A DNA stretch of 64,000 nucleotides from Amycolatopsis thermoflava N1165 (GTDB lineage: Bacteria > Actinomycetota > Actinomycetes > Mycobacteriales > Pseudonocardiaceae): NCBI RefSeq assembly GCF_000473265.1, contig NZ_KI421511.1:4067560-4131559 (forward strand), in the 5' to 3' direction. Below, in pieces: positions 52,905 through 61,599 of this stretch; the first letter of the stretch is position 1; every line of letters starts with the position of its first letter. The notes below the pieces were generated by a model. The model saw only the letters and a list, made by a program, of their open reading frames with translations. It was not told the DNA's origin and searched no databases. The position numbers were made by a program, and so were the translations under genes.

Positions 52905-52936
52905 TCGCCTATGCCGTGTGTCCGTGATCGCCTATG
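52905..52936. promoter_or_regulatory. Repeated TCGCCTATG element between adh and the LuxR gene
   Basis: TCGCCTATG occurs at 52905-52913 and 52928-52936, 23 bp apart, in the 161-bp divergent gap. TATGGT (52933-52938) could be a -10 for the regulator. LuxR-type regulators can bind such direct repeats. Confidence 0.4.
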
Positions 52937-52973
52937 GTGATCGGGGGCTCGGTGGACTCGGACAGGAGCGAAT

Positions 52974-55736
52974 CTGGCGGACAGTGGTTGGCGCTCACCG
53001 GAGAATCACGCGACACTCCTCGGCCGGGGCGCCGAGCGCGAGGCGGTCGAGCGGTTGCTAGCCCAGGCCCGGAACGGGCGCAGCGGCGCACTGGTGATCC
53101 GCGGCGAAGCCGGCATCGGCAAGACCGCACTGCTGGAGCACGCACGCGACGCCGCGACCGGGTTCCGGGTCGAACGCGCTCTGGGCGTGGAGTCCGAGAT
53201 CGAGTTCGCCTACGCGGGCCTGCACCAGGTGTGCGCACCGCTGCTCGACTGGCTCCCCGCACTACCCGATCCGCAACGGACCGCGCTCGGCGTCGCATTC
53301 GGCCTCCACACCGGCGACCCCCCGGACCGCTTCCTGGTCGGATTGGCCACCCTCAGCCTCCTCGCCGAGACCGCCGAAGAACGACCGCTGCTGTGCCTGG
53401 TCGACGACGCGCAGTGGCTCGACAAGGTCTCCGCCCAAACCCTCGCTTTCGTCGCACGACGACTCGACGCCGAACGGGTGGCACTGTTGTTCGCGGTGCG
53501 CGGCCCGAACGGTTCCGAGCCCTTCACCGGGCTACCCGAGCTGCGCTTGAGCGGACTCGACGAGACGGACGCGCGGACGCTGCTGGCCCGTGCCGTCCAC
53601 GCGCCGCTGGACGAGGGGGTCCGCGACCGGATCATCGCCGAAGCGCGCGGCAACCCGCTGGCCCTGCTCGAGCTGCTGCGCGGCGCGGAGCCGGCGGAGC
53701 TGGCGGGCGGGTTCGCGCTGCCGGATGCGCTGAGCGTGCCGCGCCGGGTCGAGGAGAGCTTCCGGCGCCGCTCGGGCAGTCTGCCCGCCGACACGCAGGT
53801 GCTGCTGCTGGTCGCGGCGGCCGAGCCACTCGGCGATCCGGCGCTGCTGTGGCGCGCGGCCGAGTCGCTGGGAATCAGCGTCGAGGCGGCCGCACCGGCG
53901 GAGGCGGCGGAACTGCTGGAGATCGGCACCCGGGTGCGGTTCGCCCATCCGCTGGTCCGCTCTGCCGTGTACCGGGCTGCCACGGCACCTCAGCGCCGTC
54001 GCGCGCACTACGCGTTGGCCGCGGCGACCGACGCGCGGACCGACCCCGACCGCCGTGCCTGGCACAGTGCGCAGGCCGTGCCGGGCACGGACGAGACGGT
54101 CGCGGTGGAGCTGGAGCGCTCGGCGGACCGGGCACGGGCCCGCGGCGGGTTCGCCGCCGCGGCCGCGTTCCTGGAACGAGCCACCGCGCTGACCCCCGAG
54201 CCCCCCGACCGTGCTCGCCGGGCGCTGGCCGCCGCGCACGCCAGGCACGAGGCCGGGGCGCCCGAGGCCGCCTCGGAGCTGCTGGCGGTCGCGGCCGCCG
54301 GCCCGTTGGACGCGCTGCAACGCGCCCGGGCCGAGCTGTTGCGCGTGCAGATCGCGTTCGTCCTGACCCGCGGCAACGAGGTGCCCGGGATGCTGGTGGA
54401 CGCCGCCAAGACGCTCGCCCCGCTGGACGCCGGGCTGGCCCGCGAGACCCATCTCCAGGCACTCGAGGCGGCGCTCATCGCCGGCTCACTCGGTCAGGGC
54501 CGCGGGCTGCTGGAGGCGGCCGACTCCGCGCTGGCCGCGCCCGCACCACCGACACCGCCAGGGCTGGTGGATCTCCTGCTCGACGGGCTGGTGACCAGGT
54601 ACACGCACGGGTACGAGGCGAGCGTGCCCGGCCTGCGTCATGCGCTGGAGGCGCTCCGCGACGATCACCACGCGGTGAGCGCCAGCCGCCGCTGGCTGTG
54701 GTTGGCCTGCCGCATCGGGACGATGCTGTGGGACGACGAGGTGGTCCACGTGTTGACCAGCCGCCGCGTCCGCCTTGCTCGCGAAGCCGGCGCACTTGCC
54801 ATGCTCTCCACGGCGATCAACTTCCAGGCCTCCGTGCTCGTGCTCGCCGGCGAGCTCACCGGGGCCGCCGAGCTGGTCGCGGAGTCCGCCGCGATCACGG
54901 AGGCGACCGGGGCCGCACCGCTGCCCCATGCCGAGCTCATGCTCGCCGCCTGGCGCGGCCGGCGGGCCGAGGCCGTCGAGCTGTGCGCGGCCGCGGTCCA
55001 GGAGGCGACCGGGCGGGGCGACGGCATGGTGGTGACCCTGGCCCAGTACGCGCTGTCGGTGCTGAACAACGGCCTGGGTGACTACCGCGCCGCGATCGCC
55101 GCCGCCGCGGGTCCGTGCGAGTCCGACGAGCTGGTGCACAGCAGTCTGACCCTGCCCGAGCTGGTCGAGGCGTCCGTCCGCGCCCGTGAACCAGCCCGTG
55201 CGGCCGACGCGCTGGATCGGCTCAGCTCGCGCGCTCGGGCCAGCGGCACCCGGTGGGCGCTGGGGGTCGAGGCCCGCTCGCGCGCGCTGATGAGCACAGG
55301 TCCGACCGCCGAGGAGCTCTACCGCGAGGCGATCCAGCAGCTCGGGGCCTGCCGGATCGTCACCGACCTCGCCCGCGCACATCTGGTCTACGGCGAGTGG
55401 CTGCGCCGCGAAGGCCGTCGCCAGGACGCGCGTGCCCAGCTACGCACCGCGCACGAGCTGCTGTCGGGCATGGGCGCGGAGGCCTTCGCCGCGCGGGCCG
55501 CCCGCGAGCTGACCGCCACCGGCGAACGGCCACGCAAGCGGGCCGCCCGGCCCGCCGACGCGCTCACCGCCCGCGAGCTGCACATCGCCCGCCTCGTCGC
55601 CGCGGGAGCCACCTCCAAGGAGATCGGCGCCCAGCTGTTCCTCAGCCCGCGCACGATCGACGCCCATCTCCGCAACATCTTCCGCAAGCTCGGCATCACC
55701 TCCCGCCGTCAGCTCCGGACCATGCGACTCCCCTGA
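52974..55736 (+). CDS. Large ATP-binding LuxR (LAL) regulator, probable CTG start
   Basis: The 920-residue regulator has LLGRGAEREAVERLL at the N-terminus, Walker A GEAGIGKT (residues 44-51), Walker B LLCLVDDAQWLD, a long alpha-helical sensor region, and a C-terminal LuxR HTH (LTARELHIARLVAAGATSKE, then SPRTIDAHLRNIFRKLG). The conserved LLGR segment lies upstream of the first TTG (53055). The open frame extends to a stop at 52938 with no ATG, GTG or TTG, but CTG 52974 is preceded by AGGAG with 5-base spacing. I therefore choose CTG. It is divergent from the alcohol dehydrogenase gene. Confidence 0.85.
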   Translation: MADSGWRSPENHATLLGRGAEREAVERLLAQARNGRSGALVIRGEAGIGKTALLEHARDAATGFRVERALGVESEIEFAYAGLHQVCAPLLDWLPALPDPQRTALGVAFGLHTGDPPDRFLVGLATLSLLAETAEERPLLCLVDDAQWLDKVSAQTLAFVARRLDAERVALLFAVRGPNGSEPFTGLPELRLSGLDETDARTLLARAVHAPLDEGVRDRIIAEARGNPLALLELLRGAEPAELAGGFALPDALSVPRRVEESFRRRSGSLPADTQVLLLVAAAEPLGDPALLWRAAESLGISVEAAAPAEAAELLEIGTRVRFAHPLVRSAVYRAATAPQRRRAHYALAAATDARTDPDRRAWHSAQAVPGTDETVAVELERSADRARARGGFAAAAAFLERATALTPEPPDRARRALAAAHARHEAGAPEAASELLAVAAAGPLDALQRARAELLRVQIAFVLTRGNEVPGMLVDAAKTLAPLDAGLARETHLQALEAALIAGSLGQGRGLLEAADSALAAPAPPTPPGLVDLLLDGLVTRYTHGYEASVPGLRHALEALRDDHHAVSASRRWLWLACRIGTMLWDDEVVHVLTSRRVRLAREAGALAMLSTAINFQASVLVLAGELTGAAELVAESAAITEATGAAPLPHAELMLAAWRGRRAEAVELCAAAVQEATGRGDGMVVTLAQYALSVLNNGLGDYRAAIAAAAGPCESDELVHSSLTLPELVEASVRAREPARAADALDRLSSRARASGTRWALGVEARSRALMSTGPTAEELYREAIQQLGACRIVTDLARAHLVYGEWLRREGRRQDARAQLRTAHELLSGMGAEAFAARAARELTATGERPRKRAARPADALTARELHIARLVAAGATSKEIGAQLFLSPRTIDAHLRNIFRKLGITSRRQLRTMRLP

Positions 55737-55764
55737 GCAGCGCCGCGGCACGTCGAGGACGCGC

Positions 55765-56184
55765 CTACCGCACATCCACCAGGTCGAAGCTCGCGTAGTG
55801 GTCGCCGGTGTAGAAGTACTCCCCCGCCGAGCCGGTGACGATGCGGCGGGCGCCGCGGTCGTCGCTGCCGGGCGTCTCCACGGTGTACTCGTGGTAGTAG
55901 CCGCTCGCGCAGGCGGGCAGCAGCCCTTCGCGGTTCTGGAAGACCGTCCCGTCCTGCTCGTACGGGTACGGGCCGCCCTGCTGGATCAGCTCGTAGGTGT
56001 CGGCGGCCTCGGCGGGCAGCGACGACAGCGCGACCACCGTGAAGCCGGAGGTGTCGCCGCACTCGGCCTGCGCGGCGGACAGCGGCGCGGCCGAGGCGGG
56101 AGCGGCCGGCCCGAACCCGGTGAACAACGTGAGGACGACCGCGAGCAGCGCACCAGCCACCCGGGATTTCGTGATGTTGGTCAT
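55765..56184 (-). CDS. Secreted guanyl-specific ribonuclease (RNase Sa/N1 family)
   Basis: The 139-residue precursor has a signal peptide ending about residue 33 (AAPASAAP). The mature part matches RNase Sa of Streptomyces: LSSLPAEAADTYELI, GGPYPYEQDGTVFQNREGLL, YYHEYTVETPG with catalytic Glu99, RGARRI (Arg110 and Arg114) and TGDHYASFDL with His129. The usual C-terminal Cys is missing; Cys42 and Cys92 are the only pair, so any disulfide differs from RNase Sa. No barstar-like inhibitor gene is adjacent. It is convergent with the LuxR gene. Confidence 0.88.
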   Translation of the reverse strand: MTNITKSRVAGALLAVVLTLFTGFGPAAPASAAPLSAAQAECGDTSGFTVVALSSLPAEAADTYELIQQGGPYPYEQDGTVFQNREGLLPACASGYYHEYTVETPGSDDRGARRIVTGSAGEYFYTGDHYASFDLVDVR

Positions 56185-56267
56185 TTTCGGACCGTAGCCC
56201 GGACGCGTTACCTGAAGGGGGCCGTCAGGTGAACGCGCCCGAAGTCCCGACGAAAGTCGTCGCCCGA

Positions 56268-56750
56268 TCAGGCGCGTTCGGCGAGTTTCGCGGTGAGCCG
56301 TTCGAAGACTACGTCCGGCACCAGGTTCTTCACGTCGCCGCCGTAGGTGGCGACCTCCTTGACCAGCGAGCTGGACACGAAGCCGTAGGCCGGGTTGTTC
56401 GACATCAGCAGGGTCTCGACGCCGGAGAGCTCGCGGTTCATCTGCGCCATCTGCAGCTCGTAGTCGAAGTCGCTGACCGAGCGCAGCCCCTTGGCGATCG
56501 CCGCGATGTCGTGCTGCCTGCAGTAGTCCACGAGCAGCCCGTGCCACGAATCGACGCGGACGTTGGGCAGGTGCGCGGTGATCTCCCGCAGCATGTCCAG
56601 CCGCTCGTCGATGGTGAACATGCCCTTCTTGGACTTGTTGATCATGACCGCGACCACGACCTCGTCGAACAGCTTCGCCGCCCGCTCGATGATGTCGAGG
56701 TGGCCGTTGGTCACCGGGTCGTAGGAGCCTGGACACACCGCACGCCGCAT
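56268..56750 (-). CDS. coaD: Phosphopantetheine adenylyltransferase
   Basis: The 160-residue enzyme makes dephospho-CoA from phosphopantetheine and ATP. PGSYDPVTNGHLDIIERA carries the nucleotidyltransferase T/HxGH motif (His17), INKSKKGMFTIDERL the phosphate-binding loop, KGLRSVSDFDYELQMAQMN the substrate site and VSSSLVKEVA the ISSSxVRE motif. ATG 56750 is the start. It lies 20 bp after rsmD as in most actinobacteria. Confidence 0.96.
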   Translation of the reverse strand: MRRAVCPGSYDPVTNGHLDIIERAAKLFDEVVVAVMINKSKKGMFTIDERLDMLREITAHLPNVRVDSWHGLLVDYCRQHDIAAIAKGLRSVSDFDYELQMAQMNRELSGVETLLMSNNPAYGFVSSSLVKEVATYGGDVKNLVPDVVFERLTAKLAERA

Positions 56751-56770
56751 GTCGCGGACGCTATCAAGCT

Positions 56771-57343
56771 CTACCCGCCGTGGCGCGGTGAAGTGACGTA
56801 CTCCGCCCAGTACAAGGCCGTGTCGCCGTAGCGCGAGGTGCGCACCGGCGCGAACCCGGCGGGCCAGTCCGGTTCGCCGTCACGCAGCGCCCGCTCGACG
56901 ATCACCAGCCCGTCCTCGGCGATCCACCCGCCGGCGGCCAGCGCGGCCAGCACCGTGCCGATCTTCTCGGCGCCCACCGAATAGGGCGGATCGGCCAGCA
57001 CGAGGTGGAACGGCTCGTCGGCGGGCTGCGCCAGCACCGTCTCGACCGGACCCGAGCGCACCGAACCGCCCAGCCCGAGCGCGCTCACGTTGGCCTTGAG
57101 GACCTGCACTGCGCGACGGTCGGATTCGACGAACACCGCGTCCGCCGCGCCCCGCGAGAGCGCCTCGAGCCCCAGCGCGCCGGAACCGGCGTAGAGGTCC
57201 AGCACCCGCGCGTCGGTCAGCTCACCCGCCGCCTCCAGCGCGTTGAACAACGCCTCCCGCACGCGCTCGGACGTCGGCCGCGTGCCCTGCGCCGGCACCT
57301 TGAGCCGCCGCCCGCTCGCCGCCCCGGCCACGATCCTCGTCAC
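56771..57343 (-). CDS. rsmD: 16S rRNA m2G966 methyltransferase
   Basis: The 190-residue methyltransferase modifies G966 of 16S rRNA. It begins MTRIVAGAASGRRLKVP, has RPTSERVREALFNAL, the SAM-binding LDLYAGSGALGLEALSRGA and the catalytic LVLADPPYS motif. GTG 57343 fits the family start. It heads the rsmD-coaD pair and is divergent from helD across 118 bp. Confidence 0.94.
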   Translation of the reverse strand: MTRIVAGAASGRRLKVPAQGTRPTSERVREALFNALEAAGELTDARVLDLYAGSGALGLEALSRGAADAVFVESDRRAVQVLKANVSALGLGGSVRSGPVETVLAQPADEPFHLVLADPPYSVGAEKIGTVLAALAAGGWIAEDGLVIVERALRDGEPDWPAGFAPVRTSRYGDTALYWAEYVTSPRHGG

Positions 57344-57461
57344 AGCCCCATCATCGCGCTGTGTTCTGCGCGGTGTTTTGCCCAGGACCCGGTGAACGGC
57401 CCGCGGGGCACGCGTAGAGTCAATCTTCCTGTTGCCGGCGAGTGAGCTGTAGGAGCGCTGC

Positions 57462-59591
57462 GTGTCGGAACCTCGGGTCAGACGGGCCGAGATCGCCATC
57501 GAACAACATCACGTGGACCGCGTCTACACCCGGCTCGCCGAACTCCGGGCGCAGGCGGAGGCGATGCGTGCCAAGGGCTACGAGATCGGCCACGGCGCCC
57601 AGCGCGAAGCCGTTTTCGAGCAGGCCTCGATGCTGTTCGAGCGGGACATGATGGTCCACCACGCGACCCAGACGCTGCAGACTCTGGACGCCGAGTACGA
57701 GGGCCTGGTCTTCGGACGGCTCGACCACACCACCGGGGAGAAGATCTACGTCGGCCGGCTCGGCATCCGCGACGCCGAGTTCGACAACCTCGTGACCGAC
57801 TGGCGCGCCCCGGCGGCCGCCGCGTTCTACCAGGCCACCGCCGAGGAGCCGATGGACGTGGTGCGCCGCCGCGTCATCCGCTGCTCCGGGCAGACCGTGC
57901 TCGACGTGGACGACGACGTGCTGATCCCGGACGCGGTCGGCGACGACATGCAGGTGGTCGGCGAGGGCGCGCTGATGGCCGCGCTCGGCCGGTCGCGCGG
58001 CGACAAGATGCGCGACATCGTCGCGACCATCCAGAAGGAACAGGACGAGGTCATCCGGGCGCCGTGGCGCGGTGTCACGGAGATCACCGGCGGCCCCGGC
58101 ACCGGCAAGACCGCCGTGGCGCTGCACCGCGCCGCCTACCTGCTGTACCGGTACCGCCGCCAGCTCGGCGGAGCCGGGGTGCTGGTGGTCGGCCCGTCCG
58201 GGGTCTTCACGAACTACATCTCGCGCGTGCTGCCGTCGATGGGCGAGACGAACGTCGAGCTGCGCGCGCTGGGCGCCGTGCTCGACGGCATCAGCACCGA
58301 CCGGCAGGACCCGGCGCCGCTCGCCGCGATCAAGGGCTCGCTGCGGATGCGTAAGGTTCTCACGAAGGCGATGCGCGACACCCCGCCGGACGTGCCGGAC
58401 GAGATGCGGATCGTCTACAAGGGCGAGGTCCTCAAGCTCAACCGCAAGGAGCTGGAGAAGGTCCGCCGCAAGGTGCACGGCCACGGCGGGCCGCCGAACC
58501 GCTCGCGCGTGCGGGCGGCCGAGGCGCTGCTGGAGGCGCTGGCCGACCGCGCCGAGGAGAACGCGCGCGCCGACGGCCGCACGATCGAGCGCGCCGAGCT
58601 GATCCACGACCTCGGCGAGCGGATCGACTTCCACCGCTTCCTGGTGGTGTGGTGGCCGGTGCTGTACCCGGCCGAGATCCTGCGGTGGCTGGGCGATCCG
58701 CGGCGCCTGACGAAGGCCGCGCGGGGCGTGCTGACCCCGGCCGAGGTCGACCTGCTGGCCGCCTCGTTCGCCGACGGCGAGCGCGAGTGGACGGTCGCCG
58801 ACGTGGCGTTGCTGGACGAGCTGCGCGTGCTGGTCGGCCCGCCGCCGAAGCGCCGCCGCCGGGCGCAGCAGATCGAGCTGGACGCGGCGCCGCCGGAGCG
58901 CGGGTCGCAGGGCAAGCCGCACCGGCCGGAGCACTACGACGAGTACTCGCACATCGTGGTCGACGAGTCGCAGGACCTCTCGCCGATGCAGTGGCGGATG
59001 GTCGGCAGGCGCGGCAAGTACGCCAGCTGGACGGTGGTCGGCGACCCGGTGCAGAGCTCGTGGCCGGATCCGGAGGAGGCGGCGCAGGCCCGGACGCAGG
59101 TGTTCGGCGCGCGCACCCCGGTCCGCCGCTACACGCTGCGCACCAACTACCGGAACTCGGCGGAGATCTTCGACCTGGCCGCCCGCGTGGTCGCCGGGCA
59201 CGCCGCCGAGGGCGAGCTGCCGCGCGCGGTCCGGACCACCGGGATCGAGCCGGACGTGCGGCTGGTCGAGCGCGGCAACGTGGAGAGCGCGGTGCAGGCG
59301 GCGGCGAAGGAGCTGCTGGACGCGGTCGAGGGCACGGTCGGCGTGGTGTGCGCCATGGACCGGGTCGCCGAGGTCGGCGCGTGGGTGCGGGGGCAGGCGG
59401 ACGAGCGGCTCAAGGTCGTCGGCAGCCTGGACGCCAAGGGCCTGGAGTACGACGCCGTCGTGCTGGTCGAGCCGACCGAGCTGATCACCGAGTCGCTCAC
59501 CGGGCGGCGCGTGCTCTACGTCGCACTGACCCGGGCGACGCAGCAGCTGACGGTCGTGGCGTCCGACGACGACTGGCTGCCTGCGGAATAA
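57462..59591 (+). CDS. helD: RNA polymerase recycling helicase HelD, class II
   Basis: The 709-residue UvrD-like SF1 helicase has an N-terminal coiled coil (residues 5-75) that reaches into RNA polymerase. Walker A is GGPGTGKTAVALHRAAYLL near residue 208; the Walker B region HIVVDESQDLSPMQW is near residue 500; LRTNYRNSAEIFDLA and the late VALTRATQQLTVV follow. HelD removes stalled RNA polymerase from DNA, and the actinobacterial HelR form gives rifampicin tolerance. GTG 57462 follows TAGGAG. I find no RAE-type palindrome upstream. TAGAGT at 57415-57420 may be the -10. Confidence 0.93.
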   Translation: MSEPRVRRAEIAIEQHHVDRVYTRLAELRAQAEAMRAKGYEIGHGAQREAVFEQASMLFERDMMVHHATQTLQTLDAEYEGLVFGRLDHTTGEKIYVGRLGIRDAEFDNLVTDWRAPAAAAFYQATAEEPMDVVRRRVIRCSGQTVLDVDDDVLIPDAVGDDMQVVGEGALMAALGRSRGDKMRDIVATIQKEQDEVIRAPWRGVTEITGGPGTGKTAVALHRAAYLLYRYRRQLGGAGVLVVGPSGVFTNYISRVLPSMGETNVELRALGAVLDGISTDRQDPAPLAAIKGSLRMRKVLTKAMRDTPPDVPDEMRIVYKGEVLKLNRKELEKVRRKVHGHGGPPNRSRVRAAEALLEALADRAEENARADGRTIERAELIHDLGERIDFHRFLVVWWPVLYPAEILRWLGDPRRLTKAARGVLTPAEVDLLAASFADGEREWTVADVALLDELRVLVGPPPKRRRRAQQIELDAAPPERGSQGKPHRPEHYDEYSHIVVDESQDLSPMQWRMVGRRGKYASWTVVGDPVQSSWPDPEEAAQARTQVFGARTPVRRYTLRTNYRNSAEIFDLAARVVAGHAAEGELPRAVRTTGIEPDVRLVERGNVESAVQAAAKELLDAVEGTVGVVCAMDRVAEVGAWVRGQADERLKVVGSLDAKGLEYDAVVLVEPTELITESLTGRRVLYVALTRATQQLTVVASDDDWLPAE

Positions 59592-59654
59592 ATCACGAAA
59601 AAAGCGGCGCCGCGGTTGGCCACCGCCATTTCCCGGGCAATTACCATGCACGGC

Positions 59655-59669
59655 GAGACCGATCGTCTC
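59655..59669. promoter_or_regulatory. Inverted repeat before the solute-binding lipoprotein gene
   Basis: GAGAC-CGATC-GTCTC is a perfect 5-bp-arm dyad, 35 bp before the ATG of the lipoprotein. It may be an operator or a leader hairpin. Confidence 0.4.
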
Positions 59670-59704
59670 TTCGTGGTGTCACGGGACTGTGGATGGAGCA
59701 CCAA

Positions 59705-60640
59705 ATGGCGGGTTGGGTGCGCGCTGCGCGCCGTACGGCGGCCTCGATCGGCCTCGCCGCGGCGTTGCTCACAACGGCCGTCGCCTGTACGGGCGACGAC
59801 AACGCGAGCACCGGCGGCGAGGTTTCGGCTGGTCAGGGCGTCATCGGTGAAGCACCGGTGGCCGGCGACGCCGATCTGGCAGCCAGCCCGACGGCGCAGG
59901 CCATCAAGGCCCGCGGCACGCTGGTCATCGGCGGCGACGAGAACCTGCCCCTGCTGTCGCAGCGGAATCCGATCACCGGGAGCACCGACGGATTCGACGC
60001 GACACTTGGAAAAATGCTCGCGAAATACATCATCGGTCGGCCGAACGTCAACATCGTGACGACCACACCGGAAACCCGGGAAGCGATGTTGAAAACGGGC
60101 ACGGTGGACGCGGTGATCCGGATCTACACGATCACCGCGGAGCGGGCGCAGCGGGTCGCGTTCGCCGGGCCGTACCTGCTGTCCGGGCAGGCGATCGCCA
60201 CCCTCAAGGGCACCACCGGCATCGACGACCCCGGTGACCTCAACGGCAAGACCGTCCTCGCGGTCGCCGGGACGACCAGCGTCGCCGCGATCCAGCAGCG
60301 CGCGCCCGGCGCGAAGATCACCACGTTCGGCACCGCCGAGGAGTGCGTGCAGGCGCTGGAGCAGGGCAAGGGCGATGCGTACGTGCACGACCTGACCGTG
60401 CTGGCCGGCGAGGCGCAACTGGACTCGAAGCTGCAGATCAGCGGGCAGCCGTTCACCAGCGAGCCGTACGGCATCGGCCTGAAGCTCGACGACGACTCGT
60501 TCAAGCGGTTCGTCAACGAGTGGCTGCGCAAGATCGAGGCGGCCGGGCTGTGGCAGCGGGCCTGGCAGGAGACGCTGGGCACGGTCGTGACCGGGGGCGT
60601 GCCGTCCCCGCCCGCGATCGGCTCGGTCCCCGGCTCGTAG
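59705..60640 (+). CDS. Amino-acid ABC-type solute-binding lipoprotein
   Basis: The 311-residue lipoprotein has a signal peptide with lipobox TAVAC (Cys28) and then a periplasmic-binding type 3 domain: RGTLVIGGDENLPLL, FDATLGKMLAKYII, VDAVIRIYTITAERAQRVAF, GKTVLAVAGTTS and SEPYGIGLKLDDDSFKRFVN. The fold suggests glutamate, glutamine or a similar polar ligand. ATG 59705 is preferred to ATG 59693 because TGGAG lies at proper spacing. No permease or ATPase gene is adjacent, so it is an orphan binding protein or a sensor component. Confidence 0.82.
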   Translation: MAGWVRAARRTAASIGLAAALLTTAVACTGDDNASTGGEVSAGQGVIGEAPVAGDADLAASPTAQAIKARGTLVIGGDENLPLLSQRNPITGSTDGFDATLGKMLAKYIIGRPNVNIVTTTPETREAMLKTGTVDAVIRIYTITAERAQRVAFAGPYLLSGQAIATLKGTTGIDDPGDLNGKTVLAVAGTTSVAAIQQRAPGAKITTFGTAEECVQALEQGKGDAYVHDLTVLAGEAQLDSKLQISGQPFTSEPYGIGLKLDDDSFKRFVNEWLRKIEAAGLWQRAWQETLGTVVTGGVPSPPAIGSVPGS

Positions 60641-60643
60641 CCG

Positions 60644-61291
60644 TCACACCCGCATCGGAACCACCACGCAGGTCACCGCCGCGCCCCCGTCCGGCGGGGC
60701 GGTGAACACCGTCGGGCGCAGCCCATCCTGGTGCTCGATCCGCACCGTCCGCCCGGCGAACGGCCGCAGCGCGTCGAGCAGGTAGCGTGCCTGGTAGGTG
60801 GCGCCCAGCCGGCCGCCGGAGACGCTCGCCTTGACCACCTGCTCCGATTCCCCGCTGTGCGGATCGCTGCTGATCACCCGCAGCTCGCCGTCCCAGCCGG
60901 CGAGGGTCACGGTGCCGCGCGGCCCGGCGTAGGGCGAGGCGCGGCGCAGGGCCGCGACGAGCGCCTCGGCGTCCAGCTCGACCGCGCCGGACGGCTGGGC
61001 CCGGACGAGCTCGCGCGCCCGCTCGTCCGGGAACGGCACCGCCAGGAGCGCGGTGGCGAACGAGTCCGGCCCCCAGGTGAGGCCCAGCCGGTCGGAATCG
61101 GCGCCGAGCCCGACCGACGGCGCCGCCCCGAGCCCGCGCGCCAGAGCGGACAACGCGGCCGCGGGCGCCAGGGCGTCCAGCCGCCCGCCGGTCCAGTCCA
61201 GGGTGGCCAGCGCCATCCGGTAGCGGTCGGTGGCCAGCAGGGTCAGCACGTCACCTTCGGTCCACATGCGCACACCGGTGAAGATCGGCAA
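60644..61291 (-). CDS. Sliding-clamp (DnaN)-like protein lacking domain 1
   Basis: The 215-residue protein matches domains 2 and 3 of the DNA polymerase III beta clamp. It starts LPIFTGVRMWTEGDVLTLLA then TDRYRMALATLDW (domain 2), and later has VELDAEALVAALRRASPY, YQARYLLDALRPFAGRTVRI and a terminal VVVPMRV, the MPMRL-like clamp end. The first clamp domain is missing. TTG 61291 is the start because GGGAGGA lies five bases upstream. Alone it could not form the six-domain ring from two subunits, so it may act by binding clamp partners or the real clamp. It may also be a decayed paralogue. Confidence 0.75.
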   Translation of the reverse strand: MPIFTGVRMWTEGDVLTLLATDRYRMALATLDWTGGRLDALAPAAALSALARGLGAAPSVGLGADSDRLGLTWGPDSFATALLAVPFPDERARELVRAQPSGAVELDAEALVAALRRASPYAGPRGTVTLAGWDGELRVISSDPHSGESEQVVKASVSGGRLGATYQARYLLDALRPFAGRTVRIEHQDGLRPTVFTAPPDGGAAVTCVVVPMRV

Positions 61292-61599
61292 CGCGTCCTC
61301 CCGCGACGCAGGGTGGGACCCGCCACCGGACCCGCGACCAGCCGGCGGGGCCGAGACCCTGGGGTGCAGAGAACAGCGCGTGCGAGCCGAAACGTGCGAT
61401 CCGATGTAGCGTGCGGAGGCGAAGCCCGCCGTTGTAATCGCGTGCCCCTGGGGTCTTTGTTCCCATCGCCGTCCTCGCCGCCTCAACGGCGAGGACGATG
61501 CAGCGGCTCCCTGCCGCGCCGGGTGGTGTCTGCTGACCATCGCCGAGGGGTACGACAAAACCGGGAAGAGCCGCGGCCGGGGCCGCGTTGGACGTTGCC
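61292..61599. other. Divergent gap with two stable hairpins
   Basis: This 308-bp gap has no supported gene. CGTCCTCGCCG (61470-61480) and CGGCGAGGACG (61487-61497) form a perfect 11-bp stem with a 6-base loop. CGCGGCC-GG-GGCCGCG (61572-61587) forms another immediately before the oxidoreductase start. They could be attenuator-like leader structures; no T-runs follow. Confidence 0.5.

Noticed and set aside
52934-55081. Alternative frame with an ATG start covering the LuxR gene
   Set aside because: Composition is Arg/Gly/Pro-rich with no motif, while the other frame has Walker A, Walker B and a LuxR HTH.
57344-57461. Rifamycin-associated element upstream of helD
   Set aside because: No 19-bp inverted repeat of the expected kind is present in the 118-bp gap.
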